Of a stretch of DNA of 64,000 nt, positions 34,172 to 46,400 are shown piece after piece; the stretch's first letter is position 1, and each line of letters opens with the position of its first letter. The notes below the pieces were generated by a model. The model did not search any database, had not been told where the DNA came from, and saw nothing but the letters and a program-made list of their open reading frames with translations. The DNA is from Hevea brasiliensis (lineage: Eukaryota; Streptophyta; Magnoliopsida; Malpighiales; Euphorbiaceae). The position numbers and the translations under genes are program-made. The stretch is from positions 88,077,796 through 88,141,795 of the forward strand of contig NC_079501.1 in NCBI RefSeq assembly GCF_030052815.1, in the 5' to 3' direction.

Positions 34172-34709
34172 CACTTCGTTTGGGAAGTTTTTGGAGGTAG
34201 GGTAAGGTTTTTTTTTTTTTTTTTTAAATGTAATTAAGATATATGGACTTATTTGGGAGGGAGATATTATGGGGAAGGTAAGGTTTTTTAGTGTTTTTGA
34301 AGGTTTTAAAAACCTCCAAAACCCTCGGTTTATCAAGCAAAGGTGTTGGGAAGGTTTTTATATATTAAATATTAGTTATTATCAATCTTTACATCCTTAC
34401 CTTCTCATACATATGATCTAAATACCTTTGTTGAGAAGGTTTTTATATATTAAATATTGATTATTATCAATCTTTACATCCTTATCTTCTCATACCTTTG
34501 ATCCAAGTACCTTTGCTAGGAAGGTGTTTATATATTAAATATTAGTTATCATCAATCTTTACATCCTTACCTTTTCATATCTTTGATCCAAAGAACATAA
34601 GGTTAGTAAACCATTATTTCCCAAATAACGTAATACCTTCCATTACTTTACCTTACCTTACTTTAAAAAAACCTTACCTTACCTTCTTACACTCCTCCCA
34701 AATGAAGTG
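34172..34709. mobile_element. 538-bp MITE with TTAA target duplication
   Basis: The ends CACTTCGTTTGGGA and TCCCAAATGAAGTG are inverted repeats with one mismatch. TTAA flanks both sides (34168-34171 and 34710-34713), and module 2 shows the empty TTAA site. TTAA against a three-base TAA/TTA duplication cannot be fully told apart because TTAA is palindromic. PIF/Harbinger-like or another class is possible. Confidence 0.8.
34351..34600. repeat. Three ~85-bp tandem repeats inside the MITE
   Basis: Units start at 34351, 34436 and 34521, each opening AAGGTTTTTATATATTAAAT or a variant and containing ATCAATCTTTACATCCTTA. Copies differ by several substitutions. Confidence 0.88.
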
Positions 34710-34809
34710 TTAAATTTGATTGTTTTTGCTATGATGGGTCTCTTCTTAATTCCTGTCATAATAATAACTCAACTCTTCATGAAATTCTAATTTTGCATCA
34801 TCTAATATT

Positions 34810-35690
34810 GTTTCATTACTTGTTTTAGATTTGACCCTTTCTAATTTTCTAGCTTTGTTTTGGGATTTGTCTCATATATAATTTTCTCTCTCATTCGTCC
34901 TCTATTAATGGTAGAACTTGTTGTCACACTCTAGTAGATCATGCACTAATAGTAAATCTAATGGTTAGTTGTAGGTATCTAATGCTAATGGGTGCTAGCT
35001 TGAACTAACATAAAAGAGCTAGAAACTTGGCCCACATACACATGAATGAGGTAGAGGGATTTTTCATTATTCAATTGCACTATTTAAGTTTTAACCACTA
35101 TAGGAACAAGACTTCATAAGAACTTGAAAGAACTCATCTCTGAGCAGTGAGCAATGTGGGATAAATGTCCAGTAGCCAAGTTTGAATCGCTCATATATAT
35201 AATACTGAAACAAATGATAAGCATCTAAAAGACATATCAAACATATGATTGTTTTATGGCACAATCTTTCTGTTTGACCATGCATATACTTGAATTCTAT
35301 CAGGTATTGGCTCTCTAGAATTTGCAAGGCTGCTTAAATTACTAAGGAAAAACATCTAGATGATCTTGTTTCTTATTGAAATTTTTAGTCTACTAAATGA
35401 ATTGATTTCTTCAGGCATAACTCTTGGGAGTGCAAAGGATTAGCATCAATAAGTTAGTGTTAACCTCTATACCAGTAGGAATAGATATTATTAGTCTTGA
35501 AAAGTATGCTAGGAGCACAAGTTTAACAAAGCCAAGGTGTTCTAATTGAAGCACGCAAGAGACATGAATGAGTGCAGCATTTGAACACTTCAACTTCTTT
35601 ATATGAAGTTGTCCTTATCTTCATTAACTAATCTAGAAAATTTCAATGTTTTCTAGTTTTCTAATCCCAACACCTATTCGCTGCCTATTT
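34810..35690. other. Module 3 intron-like sequence
   Basis: Colinear with module 2 at 20735-21470 and, near 35510-35690, with the C2 intron of module 1. No coding sequence. Confidence 0.6.
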
Positions 35691-35697
35691 ATATGTT

Positions 35698-37022
35698 GCT
35701 GGCAATGGGCCAAAATGTGAAAATTGCCATAGGTAATATGCTTCCCTGATACTATAATGTAATACTGCATTTCACTCCTTTACCTTTTTGTGTAGGTTAT
35801 TTTTTTTTAATTTTTTTTTGCATCTAATTGACAAACGAAATTCTCAAACATCAAACTGTCACCAGAAATGATGAATCACTCCCTATCTTCTGCACACAGG
35901 CATTGGGGCAGCTTTTTTAAGTGTAGTCTTAATGTGGGTAATCTTTTTCAACTATTGGCACCACATGAAAGAAAAAAAGTGTTCCATCTTCTTCTTTCTC
36001 ATCAAAGTTTGATTTTGAGACAAGAATTAGTTTCTTTGTCCCTCTCTTTTTCACCTACGATGAACTAGAGGAGGCCACAAACAATTTTGATTCTGCTAGA
36101 GAAATTAGAGGAGGAGGATCTAGTAAAAGTATACTTTAGTAAGAATGAACAGTTATACATCTTCATCCCTTTTTATCTGCATAAATAATTTATTGAAAAT
36201 TTTCATGCCACTTATATTCTCTCTTTAGGCCTAATCTGAGATGGGCATGCTATTGCAGTCAAGCACTTGTATGGTAACAATTACAGGAGAGTTAGGCAGT
36301 TCATGAATGAAATTGAGATCCTATCTAGTTCACACCATATGCATCTTGTCTCATTGTATGGATGCACCTCTCTCCATAGCCATGGACTCTTACTATTACG
36401 TGAGTATGTTCCCAATGGTACAGTTGCTGATCATCATCATGGTGAAAGGGCAAAGCCAGGTGCACTTTCATGGTCTTCTCGTTTGAACATTGCTGTAGGG
36501 ACTGCAAGTGCTTTGGCATATCTCCATGCTTCGTATATTATCCACCATGATGTGAAAACCAGAAACATTCTCCTTGATGATAATTTTCATGTTAAAGTAG
36601 CAGATTTTGGATTGTCTAATCTTTTTCCAGAAGATGTCACTGTCATTTCGATTTTTCCACAAGGGACTCTTGGTTATGTTGATCCTGAATATCATGAGTG
36701 CCACCAGCTGTCTGATAAAAGTGATGTCTATAGTTTTGGGGTGGTCTTGATTGAGCTGATATCATCCATGCCTGCTGTTGATATAACTAGGCATTGACAT
36801 GAGATTAATTTATCAAAAATGGCAATCAATATGATCCAAAGTAGTTCATTGAATGAATTTGTTGACCATAATCTTGGGTTTGAATCAGACTTTGCTGAGA
36901 GGACAATGATAACTGCTGTGGCAAAGTTGGCATTTCAATATCTGCAAAGTGCCAAGGAGTTGAAACCATCAATGGACGAAGTGTTGGAGACTCTAAAGGA
37001 TATTACAGAGCAAGGACTATAA
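35698..37022 (+). pseudogene. LRK10L1-type kinase pseudogene (module 3)
   Basis: A mini-exon relic lies near 35698-35732 (GGGCCAAAATGTGAAAATTG, donor-like GTAATA), with no AG acceptor. The transmembrane exon relic starts at 35900 with a frame break. The kinase exon (about 36232-37022) reads FMNEIEILSSSHHMHLVSLY and so on. The RD loop is IIHHDVKTRNILL (Arg replaced by His). A TGA at 36795-36797 replaces the Arg codon of the live copy (RHRHE), and the C-terminus is shifted. VADFGLSNLF and GYVDPEYHECHQL remain. It is about as long as 13582-14513 but cannot encode an intact kinase. Confidence 0.88.
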
Positions 37023-38036
37023 TATAGAAAAGGCAGAGTTGATATACCATCTTCCATCAGACGATGCTGTGTGGTTGAGAAGTTGCCTGCTGCTACTTTT
37101 CTAGATACTTCTATAATGAAAGGGTTTACTGGTTAAGTTTTCGTTGCTCTAATGCTCCAATTTTCTAGTAAATAGCAGTGTTAAATGAGTATAAGTGGCA
37201 TCTTATGCAGTATGGTGAGCAGCTCTTTCAGCTTATTTTCATCCGCTAGACAGGAGTATTTTGGAAGGGATGTGCATATGATGTGAGAAGTCATCAATAG
37301 TGTCTCAACTCTCAAGGTTGGTAGTTTGGGTATTTATATTAGTTTGAATGAAAGATTGAATCAATCATCATACAAATTGTAACTCAACAACATGTTCTGT
37401 AATAATGAAATCTATCTTTAACTGCAGTGCAGCTTTCCACAACATAATGTGTATGTTACGTATTGACCTCTAGAAACAAATCTTGATAGAAGAAATTCTC
37501 AAAGTTAGAATGCTTTTTTTTTTTTTTTTGATTTCCACATATTAAATTAATAACAGACATCCACTTTACACCTCGGAGTGATGTTTTCACTGTGAAGTTG
37601 TAAAGGGAGTTGATCTATCTAAATCAAAAACTAAATTCCTTGTTTTAGAATTTAGATGATAATTATATAGTAAAACACATTCATTGATGAATTCAACATG
37701 AACAGTTCCAATCTGCATTATGAAGGATCTTATAGAATAATGAATTAGAGACATTGGACGAATTTGAAGTGGATAGGCTTTGGACGAATTTCCATTTCCA
37801 ATGCTTCAACACAGACTTCAAACATAACCAAATTAAAGGGGAAAAAGTCCTTTTAGTTGTTCAAAATCACCTATATAGAGATCTATTTCTATACACTGAA
37901 CAAATTACATAGTATCAGTAAAAAATTTTTGCAGGGTGTGCTTGTCTTCCTCTAAGGCATAGGGAATGGAAATCTGATTCACTTCAAACACGCATACTTA
38001 ATCATTTCTGAAGTAAATACATCTCTGAAAGATAGT
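37023..38036. other. Gap between the convergent module 3 pseudogenes
   Basis: Contains 3' UTR sequence related to 14535-14720 near 37160-37330. No coding sequence. Confidence 0.6.
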
Positions 38037-40100
38037 TTAAATTGAAATGGGAGAAGGGTTACCTCCTGAATTTTGAGGGGAAACATTGAAAGGCTTTGGA
38101 GGAATTTCCAAAGCTTCACTCAAAACTTCCAACATGACCAAAACCTCACTCATGGATGGTTTATGTGAAGGGTTTGTCTGTATGCACCACAACCCCACCA
38201 ACACTAGTCTTCTTGTAATTTCATCTTCCTCTTTGGTCCTCACAGAATATAGTCCCATGTCATTTTCGAATTGGAGACGGTGATAGATCCAATGTGGAAA
38301 ATATATTTTACTTGCATCATTTGCTCTAATGTTTGTATTCTTCTTTCCACTAACCATTTGTAAAATCATTATCCCATAGTTATATACATCCAACTTGTGT
38401 GAAACTCTTCTAAAGCCTCTACTGTATACTTCAGGAGCAATATACCCAACTGTCCCCCTTGCATGTTCCATTGATGCAGTACTTTCTTTCTAGGAGCTCA
38501 GTTTAGAGAGCCCGAAATCAGCAATCTTAGGATGAAAATGTCCATCAAAAAGGATGTTATTAGGCTTGATGTCCAAATGCAAAATTTGAGTTTTGCATTA
38601 GGCATGTAGATACTCAAGCCCTCTGGCTATTCCAATTGCAATTTCATACAAATTTTCCCACTTTAGGCAGCAACCAGCTTTCCAAGTAATTCCATTGTAT
38701 ATGAGGTTTTCAAGTGAACCATTAGCCATGAACTCAAAAATGAGTGCTCATTTATCACCCTCAAAGCAGAACCCAGGAAGAGATACCATATTAACATGGG
38801 AAGTTTTACTAATGATGGCAACCTCATTGATAAATTCTTCCCCCTTCCGTTTCCCTTTCTGAATATTGTCGATAAGGATCTTCACTACCACAGGATGACC
38901 ATCTGGTAGCCTCCCTTTATACACAATGCCGCAACCTCCTTGACTCAATTTATCCCTAAACGAGCTTGTCATTTTCTTTACATCTGAATAGCTATACCTT
39001 TTTGGAGCAATGTCCTGTCTAATAACCTTCTCAATCTTCTGATGACTCTTAATTCTCACTTTCCTAAAGGGGGTGGCCAATTGATTGGAAGCTGTCATCC
39101 TTCTAAAGCCCCAAAATGAATATACAATGGCAAAGAAAAGTAATAATACACCAGCCAATGCAATGCCAATAATAATGACTATTAAAGATTTCTTTAGACT
39201 TGATTCATGGCCTGTAACACAATAATTAAGTTGCAACAGATAAGCTTAAGGATTAGAAAATTTGAGACTAGAAGAATACGATTGGAGGAATACTATACCA
39301 GGGATAGTTCCAGGAGGAAGTACATTGGTCCCAGGTTGGTCTCTGCAAATGCAAAGAAGGTCATGCGTAGTTAAGTTAGATCTGTAGATCCCATCAGATT
39401 CCTGACAACTTACACACGAATGTCTATGAGCATGATATTCAACATCAAAGCCTTCACTTAGGGCTCCATCTACCGTCTTGGATGCACCATAGAGTTCCAT
39501 CAGAGCCATCTGCAAAATTGGACTTGTCAGGTGAGCTCTGCAATACTTTTTAAGGATTGGTTTTCGAATCTCCTAGGTGATTTCATCTGCATAGTAGTTG
39601 TAAACGTCTGTAGCTTATCGGTCACATATAAAGGCATAACTTAGCATTGAATCCACCATGGGGCATTCATAGATTAATGTGAGGTTTCTAAACGTTGAAG
39701 TGTAACTATAGAGAGGGTGCTTTAAAACTACGTCTCGGAGATTTTCAGTGTCAGCAGGACAAGCATCTTGCCACAATTCCAATCTCACAATCTTCATGGA
39801 ATAATTTTCTTGAATTATTTTCAACACCAGGAAACATTGTCTGCCAATTATGACAAATGGGTATTGATTACATAGACAGTGTAGATGAAAAACATGGTGG
39901 CCACAAAACTTGGGAACATCCCTTCCCCAGAAAGGGTACCCAATTCCTTCAATGTGTCCACACTTATAGTGAGCAGACAAGCACTTGGTGAACAGATCGC
40001 CATTGCTGCTGCAGTAATAAATGGGAAAGAGAATAGACAAGAACCCCAAGAATTGGGTGAGACAAGAAGAGAAAAGGAGGTAGAGTCGATGCTTCTTCAT
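38037..40100 (-). pseudogene. LRK10L2/Lr10-like receptor kinase pseudogene (module 3)
   Basis: Colinear with the intact gene at 22563-24641: signal peptide and GUB_WAK_bind at 39615-40100, WAK_assoc near 39320-39500 (CVSCQESDGIYRSN, one cysteine lost), transmembrane helix and kinase N-lobe at 38748-39200, and C-lobe to 38037. Premature stops lie at 39615-39617, 39573-39575, 38748-38750, 38598-38600 and 38490-38492. At least one is a CGA-to-TGA change, as expected from deamination. Glycine loop and lysine motifs also differ (LSQGGCGIVYKG, VVKIL). It is clearly dead. Confidence 0.93.
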
Positions 40101-40394
40101 CGGAAACTAAAAATCTAATTAATGCCTCAAGAATATATATCTATGAACATGTCAGGCCAATGTATAGTATAACAATGTTTAGCAAGGCAAACAAATGAAA
40201 AGAAAATCATAACTATTATGCTGAGATTCTATGTGCATAGCCAAATGGTGAAATAAGGCAAGTAAGATAAAACTGAGATATGTCATCGTCCATTCAATAA
40301 GCAAGGAATTGCATTAGTAACTTAGTAATCCATTACAGTAGAAGATCACGATGGCTACCATGGCTCCATGGACATTGGAACTTTTTTTTTTTTT
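40101..40394 (-). other. 5' flank of the module 3 LRK pseudogene
   Basis: Colinear with the promoters at 24642-24930 and 17312-17540. It ends at a run of 13 T (40382-40394), where the long inverted repeat begins. Confidence 0.6.
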
Positions 40395-40971
40395 GCCTAA
40401 TTGTCAAAAAAAAAGCTAGAACTTTAAGTTCTGAATTATAGATCTTGATCAATTCTTTTACTTTTGTCAATTTTAGCCTAATTTCAAAGTTTAGTATTTA
40501 TTTTGACCGGCCTTCAAAATTTGGGGATTTGGAGGGTTGATGTGGCGGATGACTAAGACTTTGTTACTGATGTGGCAGTTGATGTGATAAAAATATTATT
40601 ATTTTGGATGTTTTTGCTAATGTGGCATAAATTTTAATAATTAAAAAAGCCAAACATTTTCCATTTTTGTCAATTTAGTCAATTCTATTTTATTTTTGTC
40701 AATTTTAGCCAATACTATTTGGATGAGAAGAGAGAGAAAGAGACATGTGGAATGTGGGGAGAGAGGTCCTCTTTCTAAAAAACAACAGAGAGAGAGAGTT
40801 ATTTTTTAGAGAGAGGACCTCTCTCCCCCACATTTCACCCACCTCTCTCTCTATAATAAAAATAGTTTATTAGTATAATTTATTATTTTTAAATTATCTT
40901 TTTAAAAAATTATTTTTTTAGAGAGAGAAAGAAAGAGATACAGAGACAGACAGAGACACACACACACACAC

Positions 40972-41008
<37 letters not shown>

Positions 41009-41508
41009 GGTGGGTAGAAGAAGGGTGGGGAAGAGAGGTCCTCTCTCTCTAAAAAAATAATAAATTATTCTTTATTATACTAAATAACATAAATATTTTT
41101 TAGAAAGAGGACATATCTCTTTCACCCTCCACCCACCTCTCTCTCTATCTATCCTCATAGAATTAGCTAAAATTGATAACAATCGAATATAATTGACTAA
41201 ATTTGACAAAAATTGAAAACGTTTGCCTTTTTTCATTATCAAAGTTTATGCCACATTAAGAAAACATGTCAAATACTAATATTTTTGTCACGTCAGTAAC
41301 AATGTCTTAATTAGCTATCGCGTCAGTAACACCATCTAAAATAATAATATTTTGGTCATGTCATCTGCCTCATCAACCCCCAAATCCTCAATTTTGAAAC
41401 CTGACTAAAATAAACACTTAATTTTGAAATTAGACCAAAATTAACAAAATAGAAGAATTGATTAAAATTGACAATTCATATAAAAATTTGACTTTTTTTG
41501 ACAGTTAA
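40395..41508. mobile_element. Long inverted-repeat element (Mutator-like, non-coding)
   Basis: The left arm (about 40395-40785) and right arm (about 41095-41508) are inverted copies. For example, GATCAATTCTTTTACTTTTG on the left is mirrored by AGAAGAATTGATTAAAATTG on the right, and TGATGTGGCGGATGA by GTCATCTGCCTCATCA. Arms of about 400 bp with a GA/CT/CA-rich centre and no coding sequence suggest a non-autonomous MULE. T runs of 13 and 16 at the two outer edges are in the same orientation, consistent with a poly-T target duplication. Confidence 0.75.
40957..41005. repeat. (CA)n and (GA)n microsatellites in the element centre
   Basis: A short CA tract is followed by about 15 GA units, with more CT/GA-rich blocks on both sides that can pair with each other. 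Confidence 0.9.
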
Positions 41509-41524
41509 TTTTTTTTTTTTTTTT

Positions 41525-42920
41525 ACAAATTGCTTGTTTTTGTTTTGTCAAAGAGCTTCAAGGTTGTTTTTAATTTTATTAAACTCAAGAAATTATATTG
41601 TAAAATCCTAATATTATATAAGAATTTTATATGGATTGGAAAGTGATATATAAATAAATAAAGTTGTCATTTTTTAAAAAAAATAAATTATTTTGTTGGT
41701 TGGTAACTGACATTTTTATTTGAACTTTTAATTTCAATATTGTAAATTTTTCACATTTTAATGACAATTTAACAATATATATGACACATGGTAGATACTG
41801 ATTGATTGTAAATTTTTCTTTTGTGCAATTGATTCTGATTATGATTGAAACATTTTGCTTGTAATTTTTAAATTAAAATAGAGAAAATTATGGGAAAAAA
41901 TTCAATAAAATAAAAAAAAAAATCTAATTTTTTTTAATTTAAAATTGAATAAAGAATTTTAGGCTTAACTTTTCCATCCACCAAATATGGGTAGGATAAA
42001 TTACAATTTACCTCTTGGAGTTATTAAAAATAAAAAATTAGTAATAGCATTTTTAATTTAAAATAATTATTATTTAAATTTTGTTTCACCAATAAAATAA
42101 TAAATCTGTCCAATGAAATGAAAGAAACATTTTCTAGGGGGGAATTTTGTCTTAGAATTGAGTGAACAATGACAAATGATCCATGTTAGCATATATCGTT
42201 GAAAAAACAATTTATAATTACAGCCACGGATTTGCATGAATACAATAAAAAAAAAAAGGTTTTAGCTTGTGATTTGGATTTTTCAAAATAAAATTAAAAA
42301 AAAAAAAAAAGATGATGGAGATAGAGGAATAGTGACTAGAAAGGGATGGCTTGTGATAGCAACAGGGAGTGTATATACATTACTCAAGAAATTTAGATGG
42401 ATGACTATGATATTCACTAAATTAAATTTAAAAATGTAATTATTTTACATTTTGTTTGGTCTGAATAATTATAATTTTAAAATTCATTTTAAATGAATTT
42501 TGCTATTTGATATAACATAACTTAACATGTAGAATTTAATAGAATTTCATATAGTTTATATTTGGTATAATTTTATAATAGACATTCATTTATTTTTCAT
42601 TTTTTAAATTTAATTAAATAAAAAATATAATTTAATCCTTAAAAAATTTGTATCTAATAAATTTATGATGAAATCAATTAATAATATATATTAGAGGTCT
42701 ATTTAACAACATAAAATTGTGTCATTAACTAAATGCATAATGATAAGGGGGAAAGAGAGAGATAAGAATTGATTTTAGTCATAACTAATTTAATGAAATT
42801 CAATTTTAAAATTTTTATAAACCAAACATATGACATATGAAATTTAATTGAATTTCATAAAATATTATGAAATTCATTATAGATAAGTTGTAATTTATTT
42901 ATTTTTTTATAATCTATCGT
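41525..42920. other. AT-rich spacer
   Basis: No coding signal. TTGTTTGGT near 42456 and ACCAAACA near 42821 may bracket another small transposon, but the arms are too weak for a call. Confidence 0.4.
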
Positions 42921-43230
42921 CACTGCTACATATTAGATTTAAGGCAATCATTTTTTAACAATAGTTATAAAACTGTTGCAAATAAATTGATAAATTATGT
43001 AAAAAATTTAACAAAATTACTATTAAAATTATCATAATAACAATAATTTACACCTATTTAAGACAACAGTTTTTATATACTGTAAAAACGTTATCAAATC
43101 GTTGCTTTATGTGACGGTAGCAGAGACAAATATAATGGTTTTCAAACTACTGTTATTGATTTATGGTTACAGTTTAACCATATATAGTAACAATTTTTCA
43201 CTATTGTTTTAGATCTATTATGTAGTAGTG
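42921..43230. mobile_element. 310-bp CACTA-type MITE
   Basis: The left end CACTGCTACATATTAGAT is the inverted counterpart of the right end ATCTATTATGTAGTAGTG; the similarity runs about 28 bp inward. The CACTA/CACTG terminus suits the CACTA (En/Spm) group. Flanking triplets are CGT and AGT, so a 3-bp target duplication is imperfect. No coding capacity. Confidence 0.75.
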
Positions 43231-43455
43231 AGTGTGAGATATGAAAAGAGAGAATTACCTAAGGTGAACTACATAAGGCAACATCCAACATTTTTTAAGA
43301 AAAAAGGTTGCCTCAGGTTAAAACTTCTGATTTCTGATAACAGGATTACAACATAAGAAAGACACTTGATCATAAAACTAGCTATTAGCCACATCCAAGC
43401 AGCTTTGACTCCTTTTGTTTACTATTTACAGTTCAGTGGGACACCTAATCTACCA

Positions 43456-46400
43456 TCAATTCCCATTGATATAAGGCCTAGGCGTCAAATCACCCTCTGA
43501 TGCTGTAAGCTGCCAATTGCTGTAACCCAGAGTTGCATTACTACTACTGGGTTGGTATTGGTCCCCCATCCCAATATTAAATCTATGATCAGATGAGTAC
43601 CCAATATGGTGATGAAAGTGTTTTGCTTGAGGGTGGTGATTGGGGTACTCCTCCAGTAGCTCACCTGTCAATTTTGAAGAAATTAATTAATTATCTGTCA
43701 TTATAATAATACAAGAAAGTTTATTAATTGCATATGATGCTAAGAAATTAACTAACAAGATAACTCACCTTGAGTGAGCAAAGCAATCTCACTTGAAACT
43801 CCAACAACCTCTTGTAATGAGCTCCAATTTGCATATGCTTGTCTCATCACATTCTGAATGTAACCCTGATAACATATACAAAATGAAGGAATGAACAATA
43901 TGAAATTAAGGCCTAGTAAGTAATTTCTGTTTAAGTTGAGAATATATTCATACCCCATAAATTGGTGGAAGATCCGAAGTAGAGTATGTTTGTCCATTAA
44001 TAGTGGCACTAACAACTTCGCATATGGGGTTTACTGTGACAATCAAATTCTCTCCTTGAAAAATGTAATGTTTGTTTCCCAGCTCACATGTTCTCGCGTG
44101 CTTTATTGTTACTTCCCATATTTTCTCGGACATCCCAGGACCTAAAATCTATTAAAAACAATATAAACAAATTAGGGTAAAGTTGCGTGTATCAACCCTT
44201 CTCAAAATTTACAAATGTGAGATCTTTCGTGTAGTAATTCTTCATAAATAAATCATTTTTAAGAAGAACATACAGGTAGATCAAATACGTAATGGAAATT
44301 AGCGTACCCTTCTAAGCTTTTGTTGGTCGACAGTGGACAACTTCAAGAATTCTTGAACAGTATTAATGCCCTCAGCAGCTAGCTTTCTGTGGAAAGCTCC
44401 ATCTTTCCCAATCTTCTCAAGACGCCATACTTCATCATTCAACCTTGGTGGGTGATGCTTCTTGTACACTACATTCAGAAATGAAGAAATACATTACTAT
44501 AAAGCTACTTCAATTAAAGATATTTCATCTAATTATGATTAATTTAAGCATACACTAATTTGCTAGGCAATGTAAAATAATGGAAATAATTTTTAAGTCT
44601 GAAAATTGCTGATGTCAATTATTAAATCACTATCATCTTAAAATTATATTAATTTATCTTTCCCAAAATAATAAATTGGAGTTTGATTAAATTGATAAAG
44701 AAAACTCAACCATAATCAGGACAAAATCATGATGATGATGCATCTATGTACGACTTTTCATAACAGGATGATCATGAATTGTCATCTCCGTGACCAAGGG
44801 TACCATTGACGTAACTAAGAACAAATAGAATTTTACCATAAATTATATTTTCAAGATTATTATCTGGAGAACTGGAATGCTGAGGTCTATAAATGGGACA
44901 TTTATGCTTGTTTATTTATAAAACCTATCAATAATATATGATGGTAGCAAACTTTGCCTTTCTTTTGACTGAAAAGGATATGTTCAGTCTCCTATCAACC
45001 TTGAATGATGCAAACATGCAGACTCTTTTTATTCTATTTCTTTCAATACCGAAAGGGTGCAGTGTAATTTAAATGGTACACAACCATAAATCCCTAATTG
45101 CCAATCAATGATTTTTTTTTTTTAATTATTATAAAAAGGGAATGGCCAGAAAAAATTTAGTATAGACAAACAATAAGCTAAACCCAGATCAATAGACCTC
45201 TCAAAACACCCAATTTAAGCATGGAGGAAGATGGTGAAAAAATGGCTTAGCAGATCTAGATTTTTTTCTTATGATGTAGCCCTAAGCTAAGTGGAATGAA
45301 GAAAATGGATCCACATAGAGATTATGACTTAGAAGAGTTGAGTTTAATTGGGAACCTATATAATATCAGTTGAGTGCTGGCTAGCCATTTGATCAAGACA
45401 TAAATAATTGAAAAGTCTGCAACTTGCTACTAGCAGATTCTTCCAAATCTTTTATCCCTAAATGTTGCAGAAAAATAATTGTTTTGGTAATCACTGCAAG
45501 GGTTTGACTTGATTAAGATTTAGATTCTCCATTTATCTATTACCAACCCTCTTTAATTATGCAAAAGGAATAAATTATAAAGAATTAGTATGTTGATGAT
45601 ATAATAATCATCCAAACTAGCACGTGGGAATATATACGCAGCCACTTATCGAAGATTATTGAATCGACGTCAATTAGTCAAGCTACAATGAATCTATTCT
45701 ATATAAAAATCTCTCCGCAATGACTAGTTCATGTCATGATAGAAGATTATCTTTCATCAAATATCAAATGTAAATAAAAAGAAAGGCATAAGCATCACCT
45801 AATAATATTAGATATTAAACTTTGATTTAGAGGTGAGTGTATAAATATGAAACTATCATTATTTCATGTATAAAATTGTGTGCAAGTGGGTTAGCATACA
45901 TAATCAAATATGTTCACAAATTAAGATGCAACATTTAGTAGTGTAAACAAGTAAATTGCATAAGATCAGGTTACACATTTAAGGAAAAAAGATGATACAT
46001 GTGTCATGAAATCTATCAATATAAGTTATGGTATTGTAAAGTTGGAGTAGAATTTAGTCTTGGCTTCCAAGTTATAGATTAAGTGCATGTGATAAGCCAA
46101 GTTTATGCAAGAATTTCTCTTGGATTTGAGCCTAGAGATTAATAGCTGCAGTATGTGAAAGCTATCTACAAAGGGAAGAAACTTACATTCTCCGCGATGA
46201 TCCTTGACAACAAAAGCTTCAGTCATTGCTTCACGAATCCGAACACCAGGGGAGCTCCCTGAAACCACTCTTGCAGCAAGCCTAAACTTTCTACTCCTAA
46301 TCCAGCTCGAATTATCGGTGAACTCAATCTCTCCAAGTGGTGCAATTCCATCTCTTAAGGTGACCATCAAGCAATCTCCTGCAAGCAAAGGCCGCTTGCC

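Larger units (their letters stand above)
34075..34805 (+). pseudogene. Relic of a C-type ectodomain exon split by a MITE (module 3)
   Basis: 34075-34171 and 34710-34805 together follow the end of exon C, as the module 2 relic does at 20525-20730 (GTGGATTTGAGAATCTTAA, then TTAAATTTGA... and ATTCCTGTCATAATAATAAC). Stops and the insertion make it non-coding. Confidence 0.7.

Noticed and set aside
34351..34600. Possible CRISPR-like array
   Set aside because: The 85-bp units are contiguous tandem repeats without spacers, lie inside a MITE and are in a plant genome.
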